From the NCBI RefSeq assembly GCF_024198175.1, contig NZ_JAJVKV010000015.1:174383-238382 (forward strand): a stretch of DNA of 64,000 nucleotides. The letters run 5' to 3'. Below the pieces are notes generated by a model. The model worked only from the letters and a program-made list of their open reading frames with translations. It searched no databases and had not been told where the DNA came from. The DNA is from Pyxidicoccus xibeiensis. GTDB lineage: Bacteria > Myxococcota > Myxococcia > Myxococcales > Myxococcaceae. Shown here in pieces: positions 22,914-31,879 of the stretch. Position 1 is the stretch's first letter. Every line of letters starts with the position of its first letter. A program made the translations under genes and the position numbers.

Positions 22914-24002
22914 CTAGCCGTGCATCTTCACGAAGTGGTCCATGAAGGTGGCCAGGGTGCGCACATTCTCCACCGTCACGGCGTTGTAGGTGGAAACCCG
23001 GATGCCGCCCGCGGTCCGGTGCCCCTTCAGGCCCACCATGCCCTGCTTCTTCGCCTCCGCGACGAAGGCGGCGTCCAGCGCCTCGGTGGGCAGGTGGAAG
23101 ACGACGTTCATCACTGAACGGGACTCGCGCTCCACCGGCGCCCGGTAGAAGCCCGCGTGCCGGTCGATGGCGCCGTAGAGCAGCTCCGCCTTCTGCCGGT
23201 TCCACCGCTCCAGCTGCTCCAGGCCGCCCACGTCCTTCATCCAGGCCAGCACGTTGCGCACCAGGTAGATGGCCAGGGTGGGAGGCGTGTTGTAGAGCGA
23301 GTTGTTCTCCGCGTGGACGGTGTAGCGGAAGAACTTGGGGATGTCCTTGCGCCCCCGGGCGATGAAGGCCTTGTCCGCCAGCACCAGCGTCACGCCGGAG
23401 GGGCCCAGGTTCTTCTGCGCGCCCGCGTAGATGAGCCCGAAGCGGCTCACGTCGATGCGCTTCCACAGGAAGTCCGAGCTCATGTCCGCCACGAGCGGCA
23501 CGTTCCCCACGTCCGGGAAGGTGTGCCACTGGGTGCCGTAGATGGTGTTGTTGCTCGTCAGGTGGACGTAGGCCGCCTTGGGGTCCAGCTGGAGCTCGGC
23601 CTGGCGGGGCACGCGCGTGTAGTGCTTGTCCGGCTGGACCGTGGTGGCCGCGACGCGGGGTTTCCCGTAGTACTTCGCCTCGTCGAGGGCCTTCTCGCTC
23701 CACACTCCCGTCATGAGGTAGTCCGCCCCCGTTTCGGGGGTGAGGAAGTTCATCGGCACCTGGGCGAACTGCTGCGAGGCACCGCCGGTGAGGAAGAGGA
23801 CCTGATGGGTGGTGGGGATGCCGAGCAGCCCGGTCAGCAGGGAGATGGCCTCGTCGTGGACGGCCTCGTACACGGGCCCCCGGTGGCTATGCTCCATGAC
23901 GGACATGCCCGAGCCCTGGAAGTCGAGCAGCTCGTCGCGGGCGCGCTCGAGCGCCGGCAGGGGCAGACCGGCGGGGCCGGGATTGAAGTTGATGACGCGC
24001 AT
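22914..24002 (-). CDS. serC: Phosphoserine aminotransferase
   Basis: The protein has 362 residues, full length. It converts 3-phosphohydroxypyruvate and glutamate to phosphoserine in serine synthesis, and it also serves in pyridoxal phosphate synthesis. Motifs are NFNPGPAGLP at the start, SVMEHSHRG, the PLP Schiff-base Lys197 in GAQKNLGPSG, and AENNSLYNTPPT near the C-terminal half. ATG 24002 is chosen because the family begins MRVINFNPGPA; the open frame upstream is not conserved-looking. It is divergent from the ECF sigma gene by 125 bp. Confidence 0.95.
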   Translation of the reverse strand: MRVINFNPGPAGLPLPALERARDELLDFQGSGMSVMEHSHRGPVYEAVHDEAISLLTGLLGIPTTHQVLFLTGGASQQFAQVPMNFLTPETGADYLMTGVWSEKALDEAKYYGKPRVAATTVQPDKHYTRVPRQAELQLDPKAAYVHLTSNNTIYGTQWHTFPDVGNVPLVADMSSDFLWKRIDVSRFGLIYAGAQKNLGPSGVTLVLADKAFIARGRKDIPKFFRYTVHAENNSLYNTPPTLAIYLVRNVLAWMKDVGGLEQLERWNRQKAELLYGAIDRHAGFYRAPVERESRSVMNVVFHLPTEALDAAFVAEAKKQGMVGLKGHRTAGGIRVSTYNAVTVENVRTLATFMDHFVKMHG

Positions 24003-24127
24003 GGCAGTGTCCTTTGGGAAATGAACGACCGCGGCACCATTCTTCCCCCTGGCGCCCCCCCCGGTGCCAGTGCGAAGGAGCCTGCTCGGCTGCTTTGAGC
24101 CCAGAGCAACGGGAATTCCCCGGTTGA

Positions 24128-24739
24128 GTGGCCGACGCATGGATTCGGGGGTCTGGAGGTCAGGTGGGTTCCTCGGAGGGGTTGACGGAGTGGGTGAAGC
24201 GGGCGTCCCGAGGGGAGGCGACTGCCTACAGTGAGCTGTACCGGCGCTCCCGGCCCATGGTGGCGCGGCTGGTGGCCGGGTTCGCCCCGCTGGACCCGGA
24301 CGAGGTGGAGGACGTCATCCAGGAGACCTTTGTCCGGGCGTTCCGGGCGCTCCCCCGACTGAAGGAGGTCGGAGCGTTCGAAGCGTGGCTGCTGTCCATT
24401 GCCCGCAACCGGGCCCGGACACGGCTGGAGCGCAAGTCGAGCACGCGGCGGCTGGAAGACGACGTGGCGGACCCGGAGCCAGAGACGGTTCCCCACATCC
24501 CCGAGGCGCTGCAGCTGGAGCGCGACATCGAGGTGGTGCGACAGCTCATCGCCGAGCTGCCGGAGGGCGAGGAGAAGCGGACGGTGCAGCTCTTCTACAT
24601 TGAGGGCGAGCTGTCGGCGCGGGAGATTGCGGAGAAGCTGGGCGTGGGGAAGAGCGCGGTGACGATGCGGCTCGAGCGGTTCCGGGGCCGCATCAAGAGA
24701 GAGTTGCTCCGGCGGGTGCTAGCCGGTCGGTGGGAGTGA
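24128..24739 (+). CDS. ECF-type RNA polymerase sigma factor
   Basis: This 203-residue protein has sigma region 2 (YSELYRRSRPMVARLVAG, then DVIQETFVRAFRAL and FEAWLLSIARNRARTRLE) and region 4 (TVQLFYIEGELSAREIAEKL, then SAVTMRLERFRGRIKREL). GTG 24128 is the first start; GTG 24161 is a shorter option. It is the first gene of five that are six bases apart or less, with a probable membrane anti-sigma factor next. It is therefore likely to be held inactive until an envelope signal, possibly relayed by the caspase and lipoproteins downstream. Confidence 0.88.
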   Translation: MADAWIRGSGGQVGSSEGLTEWVKRASRGEATAYSELYRRSRPMVARLVAGFAPLDPDEVEDVIQETFVRAFRALPRLKEVGAFEAWLLSIARNRARTRLERKSSTRRLEDDVADPEPETVPHIPEALQLERDIEVVRQLIAELPEGEEKRTVQLFYIEGELSAREIAEKLGVGKSAVTMRLERFRGRIKRELLRRVLAGRWE

Positions 24740-24745
24740 GCAGTC

Positions 24746-25564
24746 ATGAGACACCTGGATGACAATGCGCTGCGCGCCCTCTCCCAGCGAGAGCCGGAGG
24801 CCGTGGCGTACTTCCGCGAGCACCTGGCCGCGCCGTGTGAGACGTGTGAGGAGTTCCTCGCCACCCACGCCGGGCCGGACGTGCTCGACGGGCGGGTGGA
24901 CGCCGCGCTGATGGGCCTCGGCCCGCCGGCGAAGGACGCCCCGCTGAATGAGCTGGGCCTGGCCCGGGTGCGCCGCGAGCTGCGCCAGGGCGGGCCGGGC
25001 GCCAGCGCCCGGCGCTGGGGAATCGCCGCGGGCGCCGTCGCCGCCTGCCTCCTGGCGGTGGTGGTGGTGCCCCGCCTGCGCGCGGCCGACCCGGGGGTGC
25101 AGACGGGCACGAATACCGGCTGGGACGGGGTGAAGGGCCCGGCGGGCCGCCTCGCCCTGGAGCTGGCCGTGGTGGCGCGGGGCGAGGACGGCGGCCTGCG
25201 GCGGTTGGATCCGGACTCGGCGGTGGAGGCCGCGGACGTGCTGCTGCTGCGCTACCACGCCACCGAGGCCGGCACCGCCCTGCTCTTCCAGCAGCGGGAG
25301 GGCCAGCGGCCCGAGCTGCTCGGCCGCTTCCCGCTGGAGGCGGGGACGCATGACCTGCAGGGCCCCCAGGGCCTGGCCGGTGTCAGCCTGGAGGGTGAGG
25401 CGGGGCCGGTGACGCTCTGGCTCGTCGGCTCGGCGGGCAGGCAGGAGCCCTCCGCGGACATGGTGCAGGAGGTGTTGGTGGGTGGAAGTGAGGCCCGGGA
25501 GCAGAGCCCCCTGGGCGTGACGAGGTTCGACGTCAGCGTCCGAAGCGGTCAGAATCGTCCCTGA
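24746..25564 (+). CDS. Probable anti-sigma factor with one membrane segment
   Basis: The protein has 272 residues. The N-terminus has HLDDNALRALS and a Cys pair AAPCETCEEFLATH, reminiscent of zinc-binding anti-sigma domains although the exact H-x3-C-x2-C spacing is not present. A single transmembrane helix (GIAAGAVAACLLAVVVV, about 92-108) is followed by a periplasmic beta-rich domain (about 120-265). It starts six bases after the ECF gene and ends four bases before the caspase gene. By position and topology it should bind the sigma factor at the inner membrane. Confidence 0.65.
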   Translation: MRHLDDNALRALSQREPEAVAYFREHLAAPCETCEEFLATHAGPDVLDGRVDAALMGLGPPAKDAPLNELGLARVRRELRQGGPGASARRWGIAAGAVAACLLAVVVVPRLRAADPGVQTGTNTGWDGVKGPAGRLALELAVVARGEDGGLRRLDPDSAVEAADVLLLRYHATEAGTALLFQQREGQRPELLGRFPLEAGTHDLQGPQGLAGVSLEGEAGPVTLWLVGSAGRQEPSADMVQEVLVGGSEAREQSPLGVTRFDVSVRSGQNRP

Positions 25565-25568
25565 CCGG

Positions 25569-27215
25569 ATGCCCGTGAGACGCCTCCTTCCCTTCCTGCT
25601 GGCGGTTGTTGCCGCATGTGCGGGGCCTGCTTCCGTGGAGAAGGGCGGCCTGGTGCCGCTCCGGCTCGACGAGGAGGCCCTGTCCACCGCCTATACGCCA
25701 CGGCGCATGGCGCTGCTGGTGGGCATCTCCGAGTTCGACGACCCGCACTGGCGCGGCCTGCGCTACACGACCAAGGACGCCACGGACCTGGCGGCGGCGC
25801 TGAAGGACCCGGCGCGCGGCCGGTTCGACACGGTGCGGGTGCTCACCCGCCCGGAGGAGACGACGCGCGCGTCCATCCTCGCGGCGCTGCGGCAGCTCAA
25901 GCAGGAGGCCCACCGGCCGGATGACGTGGTGGTGGTGTACTTCTCCGCGCACGGCACCCTGGCGCGCGACAACCAGGGGGAGCTGCGGCGCTACCTGGTG
26001 ACGCGCGACGCGTCCTTCCGCGCCATCCCGCAGACGGCGCTGTCCATGGACTCGCTCAAGGCGGAGTTCGACGGGCTGGCCAGCCGGCGCCGGCTGCTGG
26101 TGCTGGCCACGTGCCACAGCGGCAGCGGCAAGTCGCTGCTGCCCAAGGAGCTGGAGGCGGAGCTGTCCGGCATCAAGGCCGGCTTCTACGCGCGGCCCCT
26201 GGAGGAGTCGTCGCGCGCGTCGCTGGTGTTCGCCGCCTGCGACTGGGGCGAGACGGCGCGCGAGGACGAGGGCCTGCGCAACGACATCTACACCCACTTC
26301 CTCATCGAAGGCCTGGGCGGCAACGCGGACCGCAACGTGGACGGCGCCGTCACCGCCACCGAGGTGCACGACTACGCGCGGCGGCGCACCTTCGCCTTCA
26401 CGGAGGGCCGGCAGCGGCCCTCGGCGGAAATCCTGGAGGTAGGGGCGGACCCCGTGGTGCTGTCGGGCACCATCGCCCGGACGGGCCGGCCCGAGCTGTT
26501 CTCCTACAACCCGCGGCTGGACGGCTTCACCCTCAAGGTGGACGGCGAGACGCGCACGGAGCTGCCGGGCGGCGCGGCGGTGACGCCGGGCAAGCGCACG
26601 GTGGAGCTGACCAAGGGCGACGCGGTGCTGGTGCGGCGCGACGTGGAGCTCGGCGTCGGCGAGCGCCTGCCGCTGGAGCGGCTGCTGCTGGAGGCCTTCC
26701 CCCGGCGCTCGCTGTCGCTGCTGGGCGGCATGTTCACCTTCGCGGACGCGCGCAGCCGCAGCGAGCTGCTGCCGCGGGCCCCCGAGGTCGCCGTGTCCCT
26801 GCGGCTCGAGGACCGCCCGCTTGAAAATTTCGGCCTGCTCTTTGACGTGAGCTTCAGCACGGGGCGGCAGGCGCTGCAGCTGCTCCCGGGCAGCGAGGTG
26901 CCCTTCGGCTACACCACGCTCACCGCCGGGGCGGCCCTGCCGTACCTCTGGCGGTGGGAGCGGGTGACGCTGTTCGCCGGACCGCGCGTGGCCGCTCTGT
27001 ACCTGGGGCGGTCCTTTGACGTGGAGACCTTCGCGGGCAGCCAGAGCTTCTTCACGGTCAGCCCTGGCGTGGTGGGTGGTGCGGTGTGGCGGGTGGGTGA
27101 GCGGCTGGAGCTGATGTCACAGGCCCAGCTCATGCTCACGTACGTGGTGGTGGACGGACAGGGACAGGCCGTGGGCTTCACCGGCGCCTGGGCCGGTGTG
27201 GGATATCGATTCTGA
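25569..27215 (+). CDS. Caspase-family (peptidase C14) lipoprotein
   Basis: The protein has 548 residues. A lipobox-like VAAC gives a lipidated Cys17. The p20-like caspase core spans about 46-300: MALLVGISEFDD, YTTKDATDLAAAL, catalytic His128 in VVVYFSAHG, and catalytic Cys182 in LVLATCHSGSG. A p10-like part follows (SLVFAACDWGETA, then FLIEGLGG-x-ADRN and ATEVHDYARRR). The C-terminal 220 residues are beta-rich (PEGA-like, then barrel-like). The dyad is complete, so Arg/Lys-specific cysteine peptidase activity in the envelope is plausible. It overlaps the next gene by one base (TGATG). Confidence 0.85.
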   Translation: MPVRRLLPFLLAVVAACAGPASVEKGGLVPLRLDEEALSTAYTPRRMALLVGISEFDDPHWRGLRYTTKDATDLAAALKDPARGRFDTVRVLTRPEETTRASILAALRQLKQEAHRPDDVVVVYFSAHGTLARDNQGELRRYLVTRDASFRAIPQTALSMDSLKAEFDGLASRRRLLVLATCHSGSGKSLLPKELEAELSGIKAGFYARPLEESSRASLVFAACDWGETAREDEGLRNDIYTHFLIEGLGGNADRNVDGAVTATEVHDYARRRTFAFTEGRQRPSAEILEVGADPVVLSGTIARTGRPELFSYNPRLDGFTLKVDGETRTELPGGAAVTPGKRTVELTKGDAVLVRRDVELGVGERLPLERLLLEAFPRRSLSLLGGMFTFADARSRSELLPRAPEVAVSLRLEDRPLENFGLLFDVSFSTGRQALQLLPGSEVPFGYTTLTAGAALPYLWRWERVTLFAGPRVAALYLGRSFDVETFAGSQSFFTVSPGVVGGAVWRVGERLELMSQAQLMLTYVVVDGQGQAVGFTGAWAGVGYRF

Positions 27216-28321
27216 TGCGCTCGACTCTTCACATCGCGATGACCGCCCTCCTCGCGCTGGGCGTGAGCGCGTGCGGCAACCTGAGCAACGACCCCTTCCG
27301 GGTGGGCACCGTGCGGGGCCAGCTCAGCGAGTACGACGCGTCCGTCGCGCTGGTGTCGCTGGTGGGCCAGCCCGGCGTGCGCAGCACCGTGGACGCCGAG
27401 GGGCGCTTCACGCTGGAGCGCGTCCCCGCGGGCGCCGCGGAGCTGTTCATCGTGGCCACCGCGGAGAAGGCGGCGCGCGTCCCGGTGACGGTGCAGGGCG
27501 GGTACTCCGTCGAGCTGAAGCAGGTGGCGCCGACGGCCGCGGGCTTCTTCGACCTGCGCGTGAAGGCGTCCCAGGGTGAGCGCGTCTCCGGGGCGCAGGT
27601 CGCCGTGGTGGGCACGCCCTTCCAGCGGCTGAAGCTGGATGACAAGGGGCGGCTGCGCGTGGGGCCGCTGCCGGACGGCTGCTATGGCGTGTCGGTGTCC
27701 GCGACGGGCTTCCCCTCGCTGTCGGCCGAGGCGTGCGTGGGGCCCGGCGAGAAGAAGGAAATCAAGCTGGAGCTGGCGCTGGCCCCGGACCTGGTCGAGC
27801 GCGGCTGCGCGGTGACGGGCTGCGCGGACGGCCTGGTGTGCGCGCCCAACCGCCGGTGCGTGGAGTGCCACGCGGATTCGCAGTGCGCGGAGGGCCTGTC
27901 CTGCGTGGGCTTCCGCTGCGAGGGCCCCGGGCCGCAGTGCTCGCCGTGCGACGGGGACTGGAAGTGCCAGGCCGGCTCGCGCTGCGCGGACCTGCCCGAG
28001 GGTGGCACCGCCTGCGTGGCGGAGTGCTCCGCGGAGGGCGGCGAGGCGGAGGAAGAGGAGGAAGAGAGCGTGTGCGCGGCGGGCTTCACCTGCCAGCAGG
28101 GCCGGTGCCTGCCGGACGCGGCACGCTTCGAGGGCTGCCACTCGCTGCTGCGGCTGGGCACTCCGTGTGACGGGGACGCGCGGTGCCGGGAGCAGGGGCT
28201 GGCCGACGGGCTCTGCGTGGACGGGGCGTGCACCGTGTCGTGCGCGTCCCAGCGCGACTGCCCGGGTTCCCTCAAGTGCGAGGACTCCGCCGCCGGCCGC
28301 GTCTGCCGGCAGCGCCGCTAG
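27215..28321 (+). CDS. Lipoprotein with carboxypeptidase-regulatory-like and Cys-rich domains
   Basis: The protein has 368 residues with lipobox VSAC (Cys20). Two beta-sandwich units with carboxypeptidase-regulatory-like features (about 30-190: VDAEGRFTLERVPAGAAELF, then LDDKGRLRVGPLPDGCYGVSVSATGF) are followed by a Cys-rich region (about 195-368). That region has repeated CADGLVCAPNRRCVEC-type modules of the kind found in myxobacterial surface proteins. An acidic stretch (EEEEEES) interrupts it. Start ATG 27215 overlaps the caspase stop. It is a likely substrate, inhibitor or partner of the caspase in the envelope, by operon position only. Confidence 0.72.
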   Translation: MRSTLHIAMTALLALGVSACGNLSNDPFRVGTVRGQLSEYDASVALVSLVGQPGVRSTVDAEGRFTLERVPAGAAELFIVATAEKAARVPVTVQGGYSVELKQVAPTAAGFFDLRVKASQGERVSGAQVAVVGTPFQRLKLDDKGRLRVGPLPDGCYGVSVSATGFPSLSAEACVGPGEKKEIKLELALAPDLVERGCAVTGCADGLVCAPNRRCVECHADSQCAEGLSCVGFRCEGPGPQCSPCDGDWKCQAGSRCADLPEGGTACVAECSAEGGEAEEEEEESVCAAGFTCQQGRCLPDAARFEGCHSLLRLGTPCDGDARCREQGLADGLCVDGACTVSCASQRDCPGSLKCEDSAAGRVCRQRR

Positions 28322-28326
28322 CCGCC

Positions 28327-31143
28327 GTGAGACTCTGGCCCCACCCGCGCCTGCGCGCCGTCCTGGTGGCCCTGCTGGCCCTGGCCTCCACGGGCCTGGG
28401 GGCCTGTGACACGACGCCGTCCCCTCCCCCGCGTCCACCGGACCTGCCGCCCCTGCTGCGGCTCGTGCGTCCCGAGGCCGCGTCCGCCGTGCGCGTGGGG
28501 CAGCCGGTGGACTTCGAGGCCACGGTGGAGGACGCGGAGGACGGCGCGTCGCTGAGCGAGCGCGTGCTGTGGTTCTCCTCGCTCGAGGGCCAGCTGGCGC
28601 GGGGCGCGCGCATCACCGCCGCCTTCCGCGAGCCGGGCGACCACACGCTGACGGCCACGGTGATGGACTCGGCGGGGCAGGCCGCCAGCGCGTCGATGGC
28701 CCTGCGGGTGCTGGCCGTGGGCGCGCCCGTCGCCACCGTGGTGCGGCCCGAGCCCGGCAGCACCTTCAACCTGGGCGAGGTGCTGGACCTGGAGTGCGCG
28801 GCCTTCACCCAGGGCGGCGCGCGGCTGACGGGCGGCGCCGTGCAGTGGACGTCCGCGCTGTCCGGCCGGCTGCCTCAAGGCGAGTCGGTGAAGGCCGCCC
28901 TGGTGGTGGCGGGCGAGGACACCCTCACCTGCACCGCGAGGGACGCGGCCACCGGCGCCAGCACCACCACCAGCGTGCGCGTCACCGTGCGCACCATCCT
29001 GGCGCCGGCGGTGCTCATCACCCGCCCCGAGCAGGCGGAGCTGTACGTGAAGTCGGGCGAGCCCGCGCCCTTCAGCTCCACCGTCCTCTTCCGCGCCACG
29101 GCGCAGGACTTCAACACCGCGGGTGGCGCGGGCAACCTGGACGGCGCCATCCATTGGAGCCTGGAGCCGGGGGGCGTGGCGCTGGGCACCGGCCCGGCCG
29201 TGGCGCACACCTTCACCATGCCCGGCGACTACACGGTGACGGCGCGGGTGGTGGACGGCCGGGGCAACGCCGCCACGGACAGCGTGCGCGTGCTGCTGGT
29301 CACCAACCTGCCTCCGCGCTGCGAAATCGACACGCCGGTGGACAACGCACGCCTGCTTTTGGGCGCGAGCAGCCCGCTGCGCGGCCGGTGCCTGGACCCG
29401 GAGACGGGCTACACGCTGATGCCCACCTGGCGGACCAGCGCGTCGCCCATGCCGCTGGGCTCCGGCGAGCAGGTGGACGCCATCCTCACCGTGGCCGGCG
29501 CGCAGACGCTCTCTGCCTGCGCGTTGGACCCCGAGGACGCGGAAGTTCAGGGCTGCACCACGCGCGCGGTGCGCGCCTTCGTCAACTCGGCCCCCACCGA
29601 CTGCGCCATCCAGGAGCCCCTGGCGGCCGCGGTGGTGAATGCCGGAAGGGCGGTGGTGCTGGCGGGCACGGCCACCGACGCGGAGACACCGCGCGGCGAG
29701 CTGCGCTTCGCGTGGACGTCCTCGCGCGATGGCGAGCTGGGGCTCGGCGAGCGCACCAGCACGCAGCGGCTGCTCACGCCGGGCGCCCACGTGCTGACGC
29801 TCACCGTGACGGACGCCTGGGGCCTGGCCTGCACCGCCACCGTGGGCGTGTCGGTGAACGGAGCGCCGAGCGTGCGCGTGGACGCCGTCCGTCAGGACGG
29901 CGTGGACTGCCTCGAGGAGCCGTGCCGGGAGGGCCGCCCCCTGGACGTCCTGGGCTTCGTGCAGGACCCGGAGGCGCCTGGCAGCATCGCGGGGCTGACG
30001 TGGCTGGACAGCCTGGGCGGCAGGCTTGAGGCGGGTGACAGCAGCATGTCCGGCCTCGCCGCCAGCCCCATCGCCACGCTCGCCGCGCCCGGTCCGGGCC
30101 GGCACACGGTGGTGCTCCTCGTCGAGGACCGCAACGGCTCCGTGGGCCGGGCCGCGGCCACCTTCACCGTGCTGACGCCCGGACGCACCCGGCTGGTGGA
30201 GACGGTGACGGACGACGCGCGGCCCGCGGTGGCGCTGGCGCTCTCCGGGGGCACGCTGCGCTACGTGGACGGAGCGTCGGCCATGGTGTTCAGCGAGCCG
30301 CCCCGGTCGGAGCCGCTGCCCGTGAGCGCGCCGGCGCTGGCGCTCTTCTCGCTGACGGGCGGGGGCGGAGGCGAGGTGCTCTTCGTGGGCACGGATGGCG
30401 GCGGCGTCCACCGGTGCGAGGGCGGCACCTGCGCGCGCTTCGCGGGCGGCCCCCTGGCGATTGCGGACGACCGGGTGACAGCGGTGGCCGCGCTGGCGAC
30501 GCCGGACCTGCTGCTGCTGGGCACCCCGCGGGGCCTCGTCGTCACGCGTGCGAGCAACCCTTCCGCGGGAGGCCGTCCCGGCATCCTCGTCGGGCGGCGG
30601 CTGCTGGAGGGGCGCGAGGTGCGGCAGGTGGTCCTCTCGCCCGCCTCCACCGCGACGCAGGTGAAGGCCTGGGCCGCGACGTCCACCGGGCTCGCGGAGC
30701 TGACGGTGCACGTGGAGGACGACTTCGAGCCGGCGCTCGCCTCCGTCACGGTGGCGATGCACCTGCCCCCGCAGGTGCTGGACGCGGACGTGCGGGCGGT
30801 GGCCGTGGGCCCCGCGGGCCAGGTCTTCACGGGGACGCGCAGGGGCTTCAGCGCGCTGGGCCAGCCGGGCCCCGCGCTCCGGGACGCCCCCTGGGCGCTG
30901 CCGGACGAAGAGGTGCATGCGCTCCTCTTCGAGCGGCAGCCCTCCGACGCCGGGATGCGCGGGGTGCTGTGGGCCGGCATGAAGGACGGGCTGGTGCGCT
31001 ACGACGTGGAGCGCGACATCGTCACCCGCTTCGGCGCGCAGGAGGGCCTGCCCGCGGCGAAGGTGCAGGTGCTGGTGGCGGGGCCCGACGGCACCCGCTA
31101 CATCGGCACCTCGCACGGCGTGGCGAAGTACTCCGGCCGGTGA
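28327..31143 (+). CDS. Large lipoprotein with Ig/PKD-like repeats and a propeller C-terminus
   Basis: This 938-residue protein starts at GTG 28327 (five bases after the preceding stop) and has lipobox LGAC. Residues about 35-620 form five or six Ig/PKD-like domains of about 90 residues, each with a D-[FH]-x-A-T-V or T-L-T-V-T-D strand pattern. The C-terminal 300 residues show repeats such as LLGTPRGLVVT, VFTGTRRGFSAL, LWAGMKDGLVRYD and RYIGTSHGVAKYS, typical of the two-component-regulator propeller type. It is the last gene of the sigma/caspase operon and probably a surface ligand-binding or sensing lipoprotein. Confidence 0.75.
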   Translation: MRLWPHPRLRAVLVALLALASTGLGACDTTPSPPPRPPDLPPLLRLVRPEAASAVRVGQPVDFEATVEDAEDGASLSERVLWFSSLEGQLARGARITAAFREPGDHTLTATVMDSAGQAASASMALRVLAVGAPVATVVRPEPGSTFNLGEVLDLECAAFTQGGARLTGGAVQWTSALSGRLPQGESVKAALVVAGEDTLTCTARDAATGASTTTSVRVTVRTILAPAVLITRPEQAELYVKSGEPAPFSSTVLFRATAQDFNTAGGAGNLDGAIHWSLEPGGVALGTGPAVAHTFTMPGDYTVTARVVDGRGNAATDSVRVLLVTNLPPRCEIDTPVDNARLLLGASSPLRGRCLDPETGYTLMPTWRTSASPMPLGSGEQVDAILTVAGAQTLSACALDPEDAEVQGCTTRAVRAFVNSAPTDCAIQEPLAAAVVNAGRAVVLAGTATDAETPRGELRFAWTSSRDGELGLGERTSTQRLLTPGAHVLTLTVTDAWGLACTATVGVSVNGAPSVRVDAVRQDGVDCLEEPCREGRPLDVLGFVQDPEAPGSIAGLTWLDSLGGRLEAGDSSMSGLAASPIATLAAPGPGRHTVVLLVEDRNGSVGRAAATFTVLTPGRTRLVETVTDDARPAVALALSGGTLRYVDGASAMVFSEPPRSEPLPVSAPALALFSLTGGGGGEVLFVGTDGGGVHRCEGGTCARFAGGPLAIADDRVTAVAALATPDLLLLGTPRGLVVTRASNPSAGGRPGILVGRRLLEGREVRQVVLSPASTATQVKAWAATSTGLAELTVHVEDDFEPALASVTVAMHLPPQVLDADVRAVAVGPAGQVFTGTRRGFSALGQPGPALRDAPWALPDEEVHALLFERQPSDAGMRGVLWAGMKDGLVRYDVERDIVTRFGAQEGLPAAKVQVLVAGPDGTRYIGTSHGVAKYSGR

Positions 31144-31153
31144 GCCGGCGCCT

Positions 31154-31879
31154 TCAGCCGCCCGGCGCCAGCACCAGGCCGTCGCGGGTGAAGCGCGCCA
31201 CCGCCTCGCGCAAGTCAGGCTCGGGCATGCCGGTGGCGGCCGCCACGTCCGCCACGGAGAGCCCCTCCACCGCCATCTTCAGCACCAGCAGCGCGGGCGG
31301 CGTGGCCTCCATGTAGAACGTCACCAGCTGCCCGGGGTGGCGCCAGAGCAGCGCCAGCTCCTCCCCGGCCTCCGGCACCGTCCGCGCGCTCCCCGCCCGC
31401 ACGTACGCGCAGAGGCGGAAGGCGTGCTCCAGCACCACCAGCGTGGGGTTGGCCGTCAGCCGCTCCACCCGCGGCGGCGGAGGCTCGGCGGACGCGAAGA
31501 CGGCGAAGTCCGTCCACTCGAAGCGCGCCAGCGCGGACACGAAGGCCGGCAGCCCGCGAGGGGCCGCCGCGTCCGCGACGAAGGCGGGAAACCCCTCGCC
31601 CGCGTGGTTGAGCTCGTGGTGCCGTGCGGGCCGCGTCAGCGTGTAGTCCTCCACCAGCGCGCCCCAGGCCTCCGGCCCCACCGCGCCGCGCACCAGGGGA
31701 TAGAGCTTCTCCAGGACGCCGCGCACGTGCCCGCGCACGAAGTCGCCATAGACGGCCACGCGGGTGCGGCGCGCGTCCCAGTCCGGGTGCTCCGCGTACA
31801 GCCGCTCGAGGGACTCCGCGCCGGGGCGGGCGAGGTACGCGTCCATGCTGTCGAAGAAGTGCTTCAGCCCGGGCTTCAT
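31154..31879 (-). CDS. bufC: BufC/HvfC-type MNIO partner protein (DUF2063)
   Basis: The protein has 241 residues. The N-terminal DUF2063-like part shows YAEHPDWDARRTRVAVYGDF, VEDYTLTRPARHHELNHAGE-like segments, and LPAFVSALARFEWTDFAVF; a winged-helix-like tail follows (VADVAAATGMPEPDLREAV). These proteins deliver the precursor leader to the DUF692 enzyme in bufferin-type RiPP pathways. Its ATG overlaps the bufB stop (ATGA at 31876-31879), so the two are made together. The gene is convergent with the propeller gene, ten bases away. Confidence 0.8.
   Translation of the reverse strand: MKPGLKHFFDSMDAYLARPGAESLERLYAEHPDWDARRTRVAVYGDFVRGHVRGVLEKLYPLVRGAVGPEAWGALVEDYTLTRPARHHELNHAGEGFPAFVADAAAPRGLPAFVSALARFEWTDFAVFASAEPPPPRVERLTANPTLVVLEHAFRLCAYVRAGSARTVPEAGEELALLWRHPGQLVTFYMEATPPALLVLKMAVEGLSVADVAAATGMPEPDLREAVARFTRDGLVLAPGG

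Noticed and set aside
28318..31116. Long minus-strand reading frame opposite the propeller lipoprotein
   Set aside because: Its translation is Arg/Gly/His-rich without domains, a typical antisense artefact of GC-rich coding DNA. The plus strand has a signal peptide and repeats.
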